Shown here: piece by piece, positions 41,769 through 50,702 of the stretch | How positions within the stretch are numbered: the stretch's first letter is position 1 | Layout of the letters: each line of letters begins with the position of its first letter | Assembly: GCF_025567095.1 (NCBI RefSeq) | Contig: NZ_JAOQJH010000003.1 | From: Anthropogastromicrobium aceti | Lineage (GTDB): Bacteria; Bacillota; Clostridia; Lachnospirales; Lachnospiraceae | Direction: 5' to 3' (one strand) | Length of the DNA: 64,000 bases | The notes under the pieces: model-generated | What the model saw: only the letters and a program-made list of their open reading frames with translations | The model's database searches: none | Told to the model about the DNA's origin: nothing | Made by a program: the position numbers and the translations under genes

Positions 41769-42605
41769 ATGGAACTGATAAAGCTGAATTTAGAGATCCC
41801 ATATGAAAAGGCAGGCGCAGAAAAGCCAGAATCAGCAGCACAGCTTGTATGTTATTTACAGCAGCCTCAGAATATGCCAGTACCGCGTCCGGCAGTTGTT
41901 ATCTGTCCAGGCGGCGGCTATCGCTACACCTCATCAAGAGAGTCAGAGTCCATAGCAATGCAGTACTTAGCAGCAGGAATGCAGGCATTTGTTTTATATT
42001 ATAATTGTGCACCGGCAGTATTTCCATGTGCACTGTTAGAACTGGCAAAATCAGTAAGCATAGTAAGAAGTCACGCCGCAGAGTGGAATATAGATCCAGA
42101 AAAGATTTTAGTCGCAGGCTTCTCAGCAGGAGGCCACCTGGCAGCCAGCTTAGGATGCTTCTGGAATCAAAGCTTTGTCTACGAACCATTAGGTCTTTTA
42201 GCAGAAGACATTCGTCCAAATGGAAATATCCTTTGCTATCCAGTCATCACATCAGGCGAGTTCGCCCACAGAGGCTCTTTCAACGAGCTGTGCAGAGGAC
42301 TTGATCAGGAAAAATATCTTAAGCTCACCTCACTAGAAAAACAGGCAGGCACACAAAATCCGCCAACCTTCATCTGGCACACAAACGAAGACCAGGCAGT
42401 ACCAGTAGAAAACTCCTTCCTCTACACAGCAGCCCTTAGAAAAGCAAAAGTACCAGTAGAATTTCATATGTATGCGCACGGCTGGCATGGCCTCTCCCTC
42501 GCAAACGAAGAAACAAAATGTGACAAAGACGGCGAGCTTCCAAAAGTACAGTCCTGGATGGGTCTGTCAATCACGTGGATAAAAGATCTGGGAAGAGAGT
42601 ATTGA
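41769..42605 (+). CDS. Alpha/beta hydrolase (acetyl esterase/BD-FAE type)
   Basis: A 278-residue esterase. The oxyanion-hole segment CPGGGYRYTS and the nucleophile elbow GFSAGGH (Ser near residue 128) are visible. The likely Asp (TNEDQAVP) and catalytic His (AHGWHGLSL) are near the C-terminus. Family members remove acetyl or feruloyl groups from xylan or other small esters in the cytoplasm. There is no signal peptide. AAGGAG lies about 10 bases before the ATG. No sugar-degradation genes lie beside it, so the substrate remains open. Confidence 0.8.
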   Translation: MELIKLNLEIPYEKAGAEKPESAAQLVCYLQQPQNMPVPRPAVVICPGGGYRYTSSRESESIAMQYLAAGMQAFVLYYNCAPAVFPCALLELAKSVSIVRSHAAEWNIDPEKILVAGFSAGGHLAASLGCFWNQSFVYEPLGLLAEDIRPNGNILCYPVITSGEFAHRGSFNELCRGLDQEKYLKLTSLEKQAGTQNPPTFIWHTNEDQAVPVENSFLYTAALRKAKVPVEFHMYAHGWHGLSLANEETKCDKDGELPKVQSWMGLSITWIKDLGREY

Positions 42606-42650
42606 GGCATCCCTCTTTGTGATTTTTTTGACGATTTCCAAGTAATGGTA

Positions 42651-42679
42651 TTGAAGTTTTGCTCTGATTATAGTAGAAT
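42651..42679 (+). promoter_or_regulatory. Promoter of the nfnAB-type operon
   Basis: TTGAAG (42651-42656) and TAGAAT (42674-42679) are 17 bases apart. A small ACACT/AGTGT dyad lies at the expected transcript start. Confidence 0.6.
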
Positions 42680-42720
42680 ACACTTTAGTGTAGTGAATAT
42701 ATCAACAAATGGAGGTTATT

Positions 42721-43599
42721 ATGTATCAGATCACAAAGGCAAAAAAGCTGGCAGATAAGATCTATCTGATGGATGTTGTGGCACCGAGAGTGGCAGCAAA
42801 CTGCCTTCCGGGACAGTTCATTATTGCAAAGGTAGACAAGGAAGGTGAGCGTATTCCGCTTACAATCTGCGATTATGACAGAGAAAAGGGAACTATCACC
42901 ATCGTGTTCCAGATCGTAGGTGCATCAACCGAGAAAATGTCAAAGCTTGTCGCAGGAGACAGCTTTACAGATTTTGTAGGACCGCTTGGTGTGGCATCTG
43001 AGTTCACAAAGGAAGATCCAGAAGCTTTAAAGAACAAGAAGTTCTTATTCGTTGCCGGTGGTGTTGGTGCAGCACCTGTTTACCCACAGGTAAAGTGGCT
43101 GCATGAGCATGGCATTCAGGCAGATGTAATTGTCGGTGCAAAGACACAGTCCTTAATCCTTCTTGAAGAAGAGATGAAAGCTGTTGGAAACGTTTATATC
43201 ACAACAGATGACGGCAGCTATGAGCGTAAGGGAATGGTTACTCAGGTAATCCAGGAACTGCACGATCAGGGTAAGCAGTATGATGTATGTGTTGCAATCG
43301 GGCCGATGATCATGATGAAATTCGTATGCAAGCTGACAAAGGAGCTTGGTATTCCAACAATCGTCAGCTTAAATCCGATCATGGTAGACGGAACAGGTAT
43401 GTGCGGCGGATGTCGTGTATCTGTAGGCGGAGAAATCAAGTTTGCCTGCGTAGATGGACCAGAGTTTGATGGTCATCTGGTAAACTGGGACGAGGCAATG
43501 ATGCGTCAGCAGACCTATAAGACAGCAGAAGGCAGAGCAATGTTAAAGGAGCTTGAGGGCGAGACCCATCACGGCGGCTGCGGACACTGCGAAGGCTGA
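42721..43599 (+). CDS. nfnA: Sulfide/ferredoxin-NADP reductase subunit alpha (NfnA-type)
   Basis: A 292-residue FAD/NAD-binding subunit. The FAD segment (GERIPLTICDYDREKG), the NAD-binding GGVGAAPVYPQ and a C-terminal [2Fe-2S] Cys cluster (GTGMCGGCRV, then FACVDGPEFDGH) are clear. With the next gene it forms the NfnAB pair, a flavin-bifurcating NADH-dependent ferredoxin:NADP oxidoreductase in anaerobes. GGAGG lies 5 bases before the ATG at 42721. The same fold is sometimes labelled sulfide dehydrogenase subunit beta. Confidence 0.88.
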   Translation: MYQITKAKKLADKIYLMDVVAPRVAANCLPGQFIIAKVDKEGERIPLTICDYDREKGTITIVFQIVGASTEKMSKLVAGDSFTDFVGPLGVASEFTKEDPEALKNKKFLFVAGGVGAAPVYPQVKWLHEHGIQADVIVGAKTQSLILLEEEMKAVGNVYITTDDGSYERKGMVTQVIQELHDQGKQYDVCVAIGPMIMMKFVCKLTKELGIPTIVSLNPIMVDGTGMCGGCRVSVGGEIKFACVDGPEFDGHLVNWDEAMMRQQTYKTAEGRAMLKELEGETHHGGCGHCEG

Positions 43600-43655
43600 T
43601 AAAACAAGATATAGAAAAGTAAAAATACGCAAAATACGCAGAAATGAGGTTGAAT

Positions 43656-45041
43656 ATGAGCGTTTTAAACAGAGTTCCAGTTAGAGAGCAGGATCCAAAG
43701 GTAAGAGCTACTAATTTTGACGAAGTCTGTCTTGGATATAACATGGAAGAGGCAATGGAAGAGGCATCACGCTGCATTAATTGTAAGAATGCAAAGTGTA
43801 TTCAGGGATGTCCAGTATCTATCAATATTCCGGCATTTGTAAATGCTGTAAAGGAAGGAAAGATCACAGAAGCTGCTGATATCATTGCAGAATCATCTGC
43901 ACTTCCGGCAATCTGTGGACGTGTATGTCCGCAGGAGACACAGTGCGAAGGCAAATGTATTCGTGGTATCAAGGGTGATCCTATTTCCATCGGAAAGCTG
44001 GAGCGTTTCGTTGCTGATTACTCCAGAGAGCATGGCTATGTTCCGAAGAAGCCAGAGACTACAAACGGCAAGAAGGTTGCCATCATCGGTTCCGGCCCGG
44101 CAGGTCTTACATGTGCAGGTGATTTAGCAAAGCTTGGCTACGAAGTTACTATCTTCGAGGCACTTCACGAGCCAGGCGGTGTATTAACATATGGTATTCC
44201 GGAGTTTCGTCTTCCGAAGGATGAGGTTGTACAGAAAGAGATCGATAATGTCCGCAAGCTTGGCGTTAAGATCGAGTGTAACGTTGTTATCGGAAAGTCT
44301 GTTACCATTGACCAGCTGATGGAAGAGGAAGGCTTTGAGGCTGTATTTATCGGTTCTGGAGCAGGTCTTCCAAAGTTTATGGGTATTCCAGGTGAGAACG
44401 CAGTTGGTGTATTCTCTGCAAATGAGTTCTTAACAAGAAACAACTTAATGAAGGCATTCCGTGATGACTATGATACCCCGATCTTTAGAGGAACAAAGGT
44501 AGCAGTTGTCGGCGGTGGAAACGTTGCAATGGACGCAGCAAGAACAGCACTTCGTCTTGGTGCAACCACATATATCGTATATCGCCGTAGTGAGGCAGAG
44601 CTTCCTGCAAGAGTAGAGGAAGTACATCATGCAAAAGAAGAGGGAATCATTTTCCATCTTCTGACAAACCCGACTGAGATCCTTGAGGACGAGAAGGGTT
44701 GGGTAAAGGGCATGAAGTGTGTTCGTATGGAATTAGGTGAGCCAGATGCATCTGGAAGACGTCGTCCTGTTGTAATCCCGGATTCAGAGTTCACACTTGA
44801 CGTAGATACCGTTATCATGGCACTTGGTACTTCACCGAATCCACTGATCTCCTCCACAACTGAGGGACTTGAGATAAATAAGTGGAAGTGTATCGTAGCA
44901 GAAGAAACAAACGGCCAGACTTCCAAGAATGGTGTATTCGCAGGTGGAGATGCCGTAACAGGTGCAGCTACCGTAATCCTTGCAATGGAAGCTGGAAAAG
45001 CTGGTGCAAAGGGTATTCACGAGTATCTTTCTAATAAGTAA
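43656..45041 (+). CDS. nfnB: NADPH-dependent glutamate synthase-like subunit (NfnB/GltA)
   Basis: A 461-residue flavoprotein. The N-terminal iron-sulfur region (CINCKNAKCIQGCPV, then CGRVCPQETQCEGKC) precedes an FAD-binding GSGPAGLTCAGDLA and an NADPH-binding GGGNVAMDAAR. It is the partner of the preceding gene. Alone it would be labelled NADPH-dependent glutamate synthase small subunit, but the NfnA neighbour favours the NfnAB reading. I chose the ATG at 43656 with GAGG 6 bases upstream. A terminator with a 2-base bulge follows. Confidence 0.88.
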   Translation: MSVLNRVPVREQDPKVRATNFDEVCLGYNMEEAMEEASRCINCKNAKCIQGCPVSINIPAFVNAVKEGKITEAADIIAESSALPAICGRVCPQETQCEGKCIRGIKGDPISIGKLERFVADYSREHGYVPKKPETTNGKKVAIIGSGPAGLTCAGDLAKLGYEVTIFEALHEPGGVLTYGIPEFRLPKDEVVQKEIDNVRKLGVKIECNVVIGKSVTIDQLMEEEGFEAVFIGSGAGLPKFMGIPGENAVGVFSANEFLTRNNLMKAFRDDYDTPIFRGTKVAVVGGGNVAMDAARTALRLGATTYIVYRRSEAELPARVEEVHHAKEEGIIFHLLTNPTEILEDEKGWVKGMKCVRMELGEPDASGRRRPVVIPDSEFTLDVDTVIMALGTSPNPLISSTTEGLEINKWKCIVAEETNGQTSKNGVFAGGDAVTGAATVILAMEAGKAGAKGIHEYLSNK

Positions 45042-45058
45042 TAACAACTATTTAATAT

Positions 45059-45096
45059 AAGAGAGGCAGGCATGAAATATGTCTGTCTCTTTTTTA
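45059..45096 (+). terminator. Terminator after nfnB
   Basis: AGAGA and CAGGCAT on the left pair with ATGTCTG and TCTCT on the right, with a two-base bulge. A run of six T follows. Confidence 0.65.
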
Positions 45097-45213
45097 ATCT
45101 GACGAATTTCTTACGATTTTTGACGGCAGCATAAGAATCAGGAAAAAGGGTTGTGCAGAACAAAAAAAGATGATAAGCTGAAAAAAAGAAAATCAGGGAA
45201 AGGAGCAGACTTT

Positions 45214-46119
45214 GTGAAGAAAAAAAGAAAGAAAAAAATGGCGGCAGGCATGAAATTTCTGTTTGCACTTTTATTTACAGCATCAATTGGTTTGATTGCA
45301 TCAGGTGTGTATCTGATGTTTTTTAAAAATCGTGATGCCTATGAGCGTCAGGCAGAGGAACGCGATCTTGCCGATACGTATATAGATGATCTGATTTTAA
45401 AGCTTACAGATCCAGAGGCATACGAAAAAAAGGTTCAGGAAGAAGCAAAGGAAAAGGCAGAACGCATGGCAAGACGTAAGCAGCAGGAAAATGCAAAAGG
45501 CTGGGACGATATAGAAAAAAGCAGTGAAAGTGCCGGAGAGGATGAATCAGCACCAACATACGATTTTTCAGATCTTGACTATGAGGATGCCAATTATTAT
45601 ATGAGAGACGGCATTGTCTATACGCCAGACTATGCAAAAGGCACGATCCAGTGTGTGCTTGAGGTTCCGACAGCAGGCATAAGAAGAGGGGTCTACACAG
45701 GAACATGGGAAGAGATAAACTACGACCTAGATATCTGGATGGTAACAGCAGCACGACCAGATTATACACTAGGCGAGACTCATATGTGCATCTATGGTCA
45801 TAACCATACGGCACAAGATCTGTCATTTAACCGCCTAAAGGATGTAGAAGTTGGCGATGCCTTTTATCTAACGGCAGAATCAGGACGCTATACATACCGT
45901 GTAACAAACGTATTTGCCGTATCAAGAGACGAAGCCACAAGAAACTATGTAGACAACTTTAGTATAGGAAGCGATAAATGCTATATCATTACATGCGGCC
46001 GAGACGACGGCGTAAAAAATTATCGTTACCTTGATCTTATCGTAGAAGGTACACTAGAAGAACAGATGCCGCTTTTAGAATATGCAAAAATAAGACAGCA
46101 ATCAGGAGCAAACAAATAA
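45214..46119 (+). CDS. Sortase family transpeptidase
   Basis: A 301-residue membrane-anchored sortase. A basic N-terminus and one helix (FLFALLFTASIGLIASGVYL) are followed by a charged linker and the sortase barrel. Candidate catalytic residues are His196 (YGHNH), Cys261 (IITCGRD) and Arg271 (NYRYLDL). The layout is closest to class B or D enzymes. I chose the GTG at 45214, 8 bases after AAAGGAG. No LPXTG-type substrate or pilus gene is nearby, so it acts on proteins encoded elsewhere or is a housekeeping sortase. Confidence 0.8.
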   Translation: MKKKRKKKMAAGMKFLFALLFTASIGLIASGVYLMFFKNRDAYERQAEERDLADTYIDDLILKLTDPEAYEKKVQEEAKEKAERMARRKQQENAKGWDDIEKSSESAGEDESAPTYDFSDLDYEDANYYMRDGIVYTPDYAKGTIQCVLEVPTAGIRRGVYTGTWEEINYDLDIWMVTAARPDYTLGETHMCIYGHNHTAQDLSFNRLKDVEVGDAFYLTAESGRYTYRVTNVFAVSRDEATRNYVDNFSIGSDKCYIITCGRDDGVKNYRYLDLIVEGTLEEQMPLLEYAKIRQQSGANK

Positions 46120-46120
46120 A

Positions 46121-46156
46121 AAACAGTCCGGTCAAATCAAAAGCCGGGCTGTTTAT
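46121..46156. terminator. Bidirectional terminator between sortase and the Mrr-type gene
   Basis: AAACAG-CCGG and CCGG-CTGTTT pair around a loop, with A-runs on the left and T-rich sequence on the right. It serves both convergent genes. Confidence 0.75.
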
Positions 46157-47221
46157 TTATAGGCGATCGTAAAGATCAGGCGGAACATATTCTTTGAGGT
46201 CAGCCGTAGTCAATTGCCACTGCTTCCAGTCATCAATAGGGCGCTTCATCTTTTTCCTAGAAGAAGACTCAGATAAATATTTTTCAGAAAGATCAGATAA
46301 GGTCTGACCATTGATAAGTGAAAAGCTTATCTTTTCACGCTTTTGAAAATCCTGAGCAAATGTCCGTGCCTCCTCAGAAAAATCACTAGTCGTTACAAAA
46401 ATAAGATAATCAAGGCGAATCGGATAAGCCATGCAGGCACCTACAAGTTTTTGGAGCAGCGGACGTCCAACCTTAGAGTCAGGCGCATAGCACTTACATT
46501 CAACAATGCCGTTTAGACCATTATTATCGCTTACGATAACATCATAGCCGCCGTCATTAGTGCGAGGCGTTGTATGTGCCCGTTTGCCCATTGCGCGAAA
46601 AAGAGCGGCACAATATTCCTCAAATGCAAACGGATCCTCCTGAAAGCGTTTGTGAAGCTCGTGGGAAGAGCCGCTTCTGTAAGTGTCATCACTCTTACGC
46701 AGCAGCCTTTTCTTTTCAATCTCAATAGCACAAGGCAAAATCTCATAGCCCTCCTCACGCAAATGACGCACAAGACGAACCATCTGCATAGGGTTTTTCA
46801 TGAAAATCTTATAAGAGTCAATCATAAGACAGCTGTTTTTCCAATTGATTTTATTGCCTTTACGCCTCTGATCACGTGTTTTATCCTGATTGGCATAGCG
46901 CCAGGACGGAAAGCGAAGAACATAAGAATTTCGCGTAAGCGGCAGACGAAAACGACGCTTAATAATAGTATGCTTCGGCAGACGGCTAATACCATAACGG
47001 CGGGCAAAATGACCAGGAAGCCATAGATGATAAAGACGCTTTAAAATCAAAAAAAGAAAAAACGCAAACAGGAATATACCAGTCCAGCGTAAGATATGGT
47101 GCAGATCGGCCGGCGAGATACCAGTCGTTTTTTGTATAAAAGTAGTGAAAGCTTGAAGGGCATTTGAGAAAAAAGCAGGAATGCTTAGTACAAAGCCCTC
47201 AAGGGTGGTAATAAGGGTCAT
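46157..47221 (-). CDS. Mrr-like restriction endonuclease domain protein with membrane N-terminus
   Basis: A 354-residue protein. The C-terminal nuclease domain has the PD-(D/E)xK pattern of Mrr-type type IV restriction enzymes: FRAMGKRAHTT, then GGYDVIV (Asp) and GIVECKCY (Glu-x-Lys), then LVGACMAY and LIFVTTSDFSEEA. The N-terminal part has one or two hydrophobic segments (near residues 8-30 and 47-62), unusual for a restriction enzyme. I chose the ATG at 47221 with GAAAGGA 7 bases upstream. It opens the defence island. A phage-targeting or modified-DNA-cutting role is inferred. Confidence 0.75.
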   Translation of the reverse strand: MTLITTLEGFVLSIPAFFSNALQAFTTFIQKTTGISPADLHHILRWTGIFLFAFFLFLILKRLYHLWLPGHFARRYGISRLPKHTIIKRRFRLPLTRNSYVLRFPSWRYANQDKTRDQRRKGNKINWKNSCLMIDSYKIFMKNPMQMVRLVRHLREEGYEILPCAIEIEKKRLLRKSDDTYRSGSSHELHKRFQEDPFAFEEYCAALFRAMGKRAHTTPRTNDGGYDVIVSDNNGLNGIVECKCYAPDSKVGRPLLQKLVGACMAYPIRLDYLIFVTTSDFSEEARTFAQDFQKREKISFSLINGQTLSDLSEKYLSESSSRKKMKRPIDDWKQWQLTTADLKEYVPPDLYDRL

Positions 47222-47374
47222 AGGAGAATCCTTTCTCATTAGTTTGGGGTAGTAATGAATAGTGTAACATTTGGGGGAGGAAAAAGCAAGGTGGAAAAAC
47301 TTGAAGATCCACTATAAACATGATAAAATTGTTGGTAAAGAAAGACGAAAACTCGGGGAAAGGCAGATAAAAAG

Positions 47375-49894
47375 ATGAATATAGATGTGAACGAGTTAGA
47401 AGTAATGGAAGATATCGCTTCGCTTGCCGTAGTCACAGGCGAGAAAAGAGAAAAATATTTGTTCTGGCAGTTGGAAATTAGCATGGCACATGCAAAACGA
47501 ATAGACTTAATAGTATCTTTTTTGATGGAATCAGGTGTAAAAATGCTTCTTCCCCAATTAAAGCAGGCACAAAAAAGAGGCGTTCCAATCCGCATTCTGA
47601 CAGGAAATTATCTTGGAATCACGCAGCCCTCAGCCTTATATTTGTTAAGAAGCGAGCTTGGTGATCAGATAGATCTTCGCTTTTATGCAGACAGCCATCG
47701 TTCTTTTCACCCAAAGGCATATTTCTTCCACGCAGATAAAGAAAGCCGCGTGTTTATTGGTTCATCAAATATTTCAAGAAGTGCGTTAACGAGCGGCATA
47801 GAGTGGAATTATTGTTTGAGCAGCGTAGTTGATAAACAGGCATTTGATCAGTTTTATGCAAGCTTCGAGGATCTGTTTTATAATAAATCTGTTGAGATTA
47901 CGGACACTGTGCTAAAAAAATATGCAAAAAGCTGGGTGCGTCCCGCTGTGGCTAAAGATCTTGCCAGATATGAAAAGCAGAGTGAAGAAGAAAAACAGAG
48001 TGGATTAAAAACAGAGTATGAGCCTAGAGGTGTGCAGATAGAAGCACTGTACGAATTGGAGAAAAGCAGAAAGGAAGGCGCTGAAAAAGGAATTGTTCAT
48101 GCAGCGACAGGTATTGGAAAAACATACCTTGCTGCTTTTGATTCACTGCCATATAAGCGTGTTTTATTTGTTGCGCATCGAGAGGAAATTTTACGACAGG
48201 CAGCAGAGGCATTTCATAATGTAAGGCCAGATGATTCATATGGCTTTTTTACAGGAGATAAAAAGGATGCAGATGTTGATTTATTGTTTGCATCAGTTGC
48301 CTCACTTGGAAAAGAAGAAGTATTAAAGAGAAAATTTTCACCGGATTCATTTGAATATATCGTAATGGATGAGTGTCATCACAGCACGGCAGATCAATAT
48401 CAAAAGATTTTAGATTTCTTTCATCCAGCATATCTGCTTGGATTGACAGCAACACCAGAGCGGATGGACGGCAGAAGCGTGTATGAGCTGTATGATTTTG
48501 AAGTGCCTTATGAAATAACGCTTAAAGAAGCAGTGAACAGAGGTGTGCTAGTTCCATTTCATTATTATGGAATCATGGATGACACAGTTGATTATAGTGC
48601 ATTGCATTTTGTAAGAGGCCATTATGAGGAAAGTGAGCTAACAGCTGCTTATCAGGAAAATACGAAAAGAGATCAGCTGATTTTGGGGTATTTTCGTAAA
48701 TATCATCCCAAACATGCATTAGGTTTTTGCTGTTCAAGACAGCATGCATCGCATATGGCAAAATTTTTCTCAGAAAGCGGTGTTGCTGCGGGGGCAGTGT
48801 ATAGCCGGGAAGATAATACAGAAAATGAGGGTGATGAAAAAGCATATTGGTTTGACAGAATAGAAGCCGTCAAGAAGCTGGAAAGCGGAGAGATTCAAGC
48901 TCTGTTTTGTGTAGACATGTTTAACGAAGGTGTTGATATTCCGGTAGTAGATCTTGTAATGTTTTTGCGTCCTACAGAGTCACCAATCATCTTTTTGCAG
49001 CAATTAGGGCGTGGCTTAAGAAAAGCGCCGGGAAAAGAGTATCTGACTGTACTTGATTTTGCAGGAAATTATAGACAGGCAAATCTGGCACCATATTTAT
49101 TAAGTGGAGAAACAGCCAATTTTCATGCGTCAACAGCTGATGTGGCATTGACACTTCCATATCCTCAGGATTGCATTGTTGATTTTGATCTGAAGCTGAT
49201 TGATTTGTTTAGAAAGATGGAGGAAGGAAAGCGAAAAGGTCATGATGCAGTTGTTCACGAATATAACCGTGTGAAGGAGTTGCTGCAGCATGTGCCAACG
49301 AGAGTAGAATTATTTACACATATGGATGAAGCTGTCTATCAGTATTGTCTGAAAGAGGCGAAGGAAAATCCATTTCGCCATTATGTTATGTTTAGAAGTG
49401 CGCTAGGTGATTTGGAGAAAGAAAAGTGTGCTTGGATTGGAACAGACGCTGGAGATTTTCTGGAGTTACTAGAGCAGACAAGTATGCAGAAGTCTTACAA
49501 GATGCCAGTGCTGAGTGCTTTTTGCGAAGCAGATGGTGGTAGTGTGGATAGTTTGAAAATGGCTGTGACGGAAAGTGATGTGTTACGGTCATGGAAGAAA
49601 TTTTATCGGACAGGCACAAACTGGAAGGATGTAAATAAGTGTAAAACTAAGGCTGATTTTGAAAATATGACGGATAAGGATCATTTACAGAATATCACCA
49701 AAAATCCAGTCAATTTCCTAAAGCAATCAGGAAAAGGCTTCTTTGTAGATAAGGAAGGTTATCTAATTGCGCTAAAGGACGAGATGCAGGCTGTGCTGCA
49801 GGAAGGCGGCATGAAGTTTGCGGATGAGGTCAAGGATATTGTGCAGTACCGCGTGTTAGAGTACTACTGGAAGCGATATCGCGACAAGTCATGA
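47375..49894 (+). CDS. PLD-nuclease/superfamily 2 helicase fusion
   Basis: An 839-residue protein. The N-terminal phospholipase-D-like domain has HPKAYFF (His112) and GSSNISRSAL, a single HKD-type site. The helicase follows: Walker A ATGIGKT near residues 244-250, DECHH near residue 332, GLTATPER, and motif VI QLGRGLRK. The C-terminal 250 residues are not assigned. Similar proteins occur in restriction-like and other defence loci. AAAGGCAG precedes the ATG. The methyltransferase gene starts 18 bases after its stop. Confidence 0.85.
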   Translation: MNIDVNELEVMEDIASLAVVTGEKREKYLFWQLEISMAHAKRIDLIVSFLMESGVKMLLPQLKQAQKRGVPIRILTGNYLGITQPSALYLLRSELGDQIDLRFYADSHRSFHPKAYFFHADKESRVFIGSSNISRSALTSGIEWNYCLSSVVDKQAFDQFYASFEDLFYNKSVEITDTVLKKYAKSWVRPAVAKDLARYEKQSEEEKQSGLKTEYEPRGVQIEALYELEKSRKEGAEKGIVHAATGIGKTYLAAFDSLPYKRVLFVAHREEILRQAAEAFHNVRPDDSYGFFTGDKKDADVDLLFASVASLGKEEVLKRKFSPDSFEYIVMDECHHSTADQYQKILDFFHPAYLLGLTATPERMDGRSVYELYDFEVPYEITLKEAVNRGVLVPFHYYGIMDDTVDYSALHFVRGHYEESELTAAYQENTKRDQLILGYFRKYHPKHALGFCCSRQHASHMAKFFSESGVAAGAVYSREDNTENEGDEKAYWFDRIEAVKKLESGEIQALFCVDMFNEGVDIPVVDLVMFLRPTESPIIFLQQLGRGLRKAPGKEYLTVLDFAGNYRQANLAPYLLSGETANFHASTADVALTLPYPQDCIVDFDLKLIDLFRKMEEGKRKGHDAVVHEYNRVKELLQHVPTRVELFTHMDEAVYQYCLKEAKENPFRHYVMFRSALGDLEKEKCAWIGTDAGDFLELLEQTSMQKSYKMPVLSAFCEADGGSVDSLKMAVTESDVLRSWKKFYRTGTNWKDVNKCKTKADFENMTDKDHLQNITKNPVNFLKQSGKGFFVDKEGYLIALKDEMQAVLQEGGMKFADEVKDIVQYRVLEYYWKRYRDKS

Positions 49895-49912
49895 GAAGGG
49901 AGAAATCTGAAA

Positions 49913-50572
49913 TTGGAAATAGAAAGCAGAGAGAAAGAGAAAAGGACACTTTCTTATTACGATGAGAATGCCTCTGCATTTTGTGAAGGAACACGAAATG
50001 CAGATATGAGTGAGACAAGGGGGCGGTTTTTACAGTATTTGAAGCCAAATGCTCTGATTTTAGATGCAGGCTGCGGCAGTGGACGCGACAGCAAATTTTT
50101 TATGGAAAGTGGATATAGAGTAGTTGCGCTGGATGGCTCCAAAGAAATGTGCAGACAGGCAAGTGCATACTTGGGTCAAGAGGTACAGTGCAGGCGCTTT
50201 GAAGAGATAGACGAAAAAGAAGTGTATGATGGGATTTGGGCATGTGCATCGCTTTTACATGTGCCGTATGAAATATTGCCGAAGGTAATTGCGAGATTAA
50301 TAGCTGCGCTAGTAGATGGCGGTGTGCTGTATGCTTCTTTTAAGTATGGAGAAGAAGAGAGAGAGGCAGGAGGCCGGTACTTTACAGATCTTAGGGAAGA
50401 TGGATGGAAGAAGGTACTGGAAGAGGCAGAGGAAGAGATGAAGGAAAGTAGGTTAGAGACGGTAGAGTGCTTTGTGACAGGAGATGTCAGAGAAGGAAGA
50501 GGAGGAGAGAAATGGTTGAATGTGGTGGGGAGGAAGGTGATGGGGGAAAATAGGGGAGAAGATACAAATTAA
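49913..50572 (+). CDS. Class I SAM-dependent methyltransferase
   Basis: A 219-residue methyltransferase. The SAM motif LDAGCGSGRDS is near residue 48 and the post-I acidic residue lies in VVALDGSKEM; motif IV-like IWACASLLHVP lacks the NPPY/DPPY signature of DNA methylases. It is therefore more like small-molecule or TehB-type methyltransferases than a DNA-modifying enzyme. The start is a TTG at 49913, about 10 bases after GAAGGGAG. It seems to be co-transcribed with the helicase. Confidence 0.72.
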   Translation: MEIESREKEKRTLSYYDENASAFCEGTRNADMSETRGRFLQYLKPNALILDAGCGSGRDSKFFMESGYRVVALDGSKEMCRQASAYLGQEVQCRRFEEIDEKEVYDGIWACASLLHVPYEILPKVIARLIAALVDGGVLYASFKYGEEEREAGGRYFTDLREDGWKKVLEEAEEEMKESRLETVECFVTGDVREGRGGEKWLNVVGRKVMGENRGEDTN

Positions 50573-50702
50573 ATTAATAAAGATCAAAAAGACAATGCAA
50601 AGGTTACCTTCTTATAAAAAAAGCTAGACGTATTTACAATACTATGATATTCTTTATGCATGTTAATACTACCGTTGAAAATATATGCTAAGGAGGAAAA
50701 AG

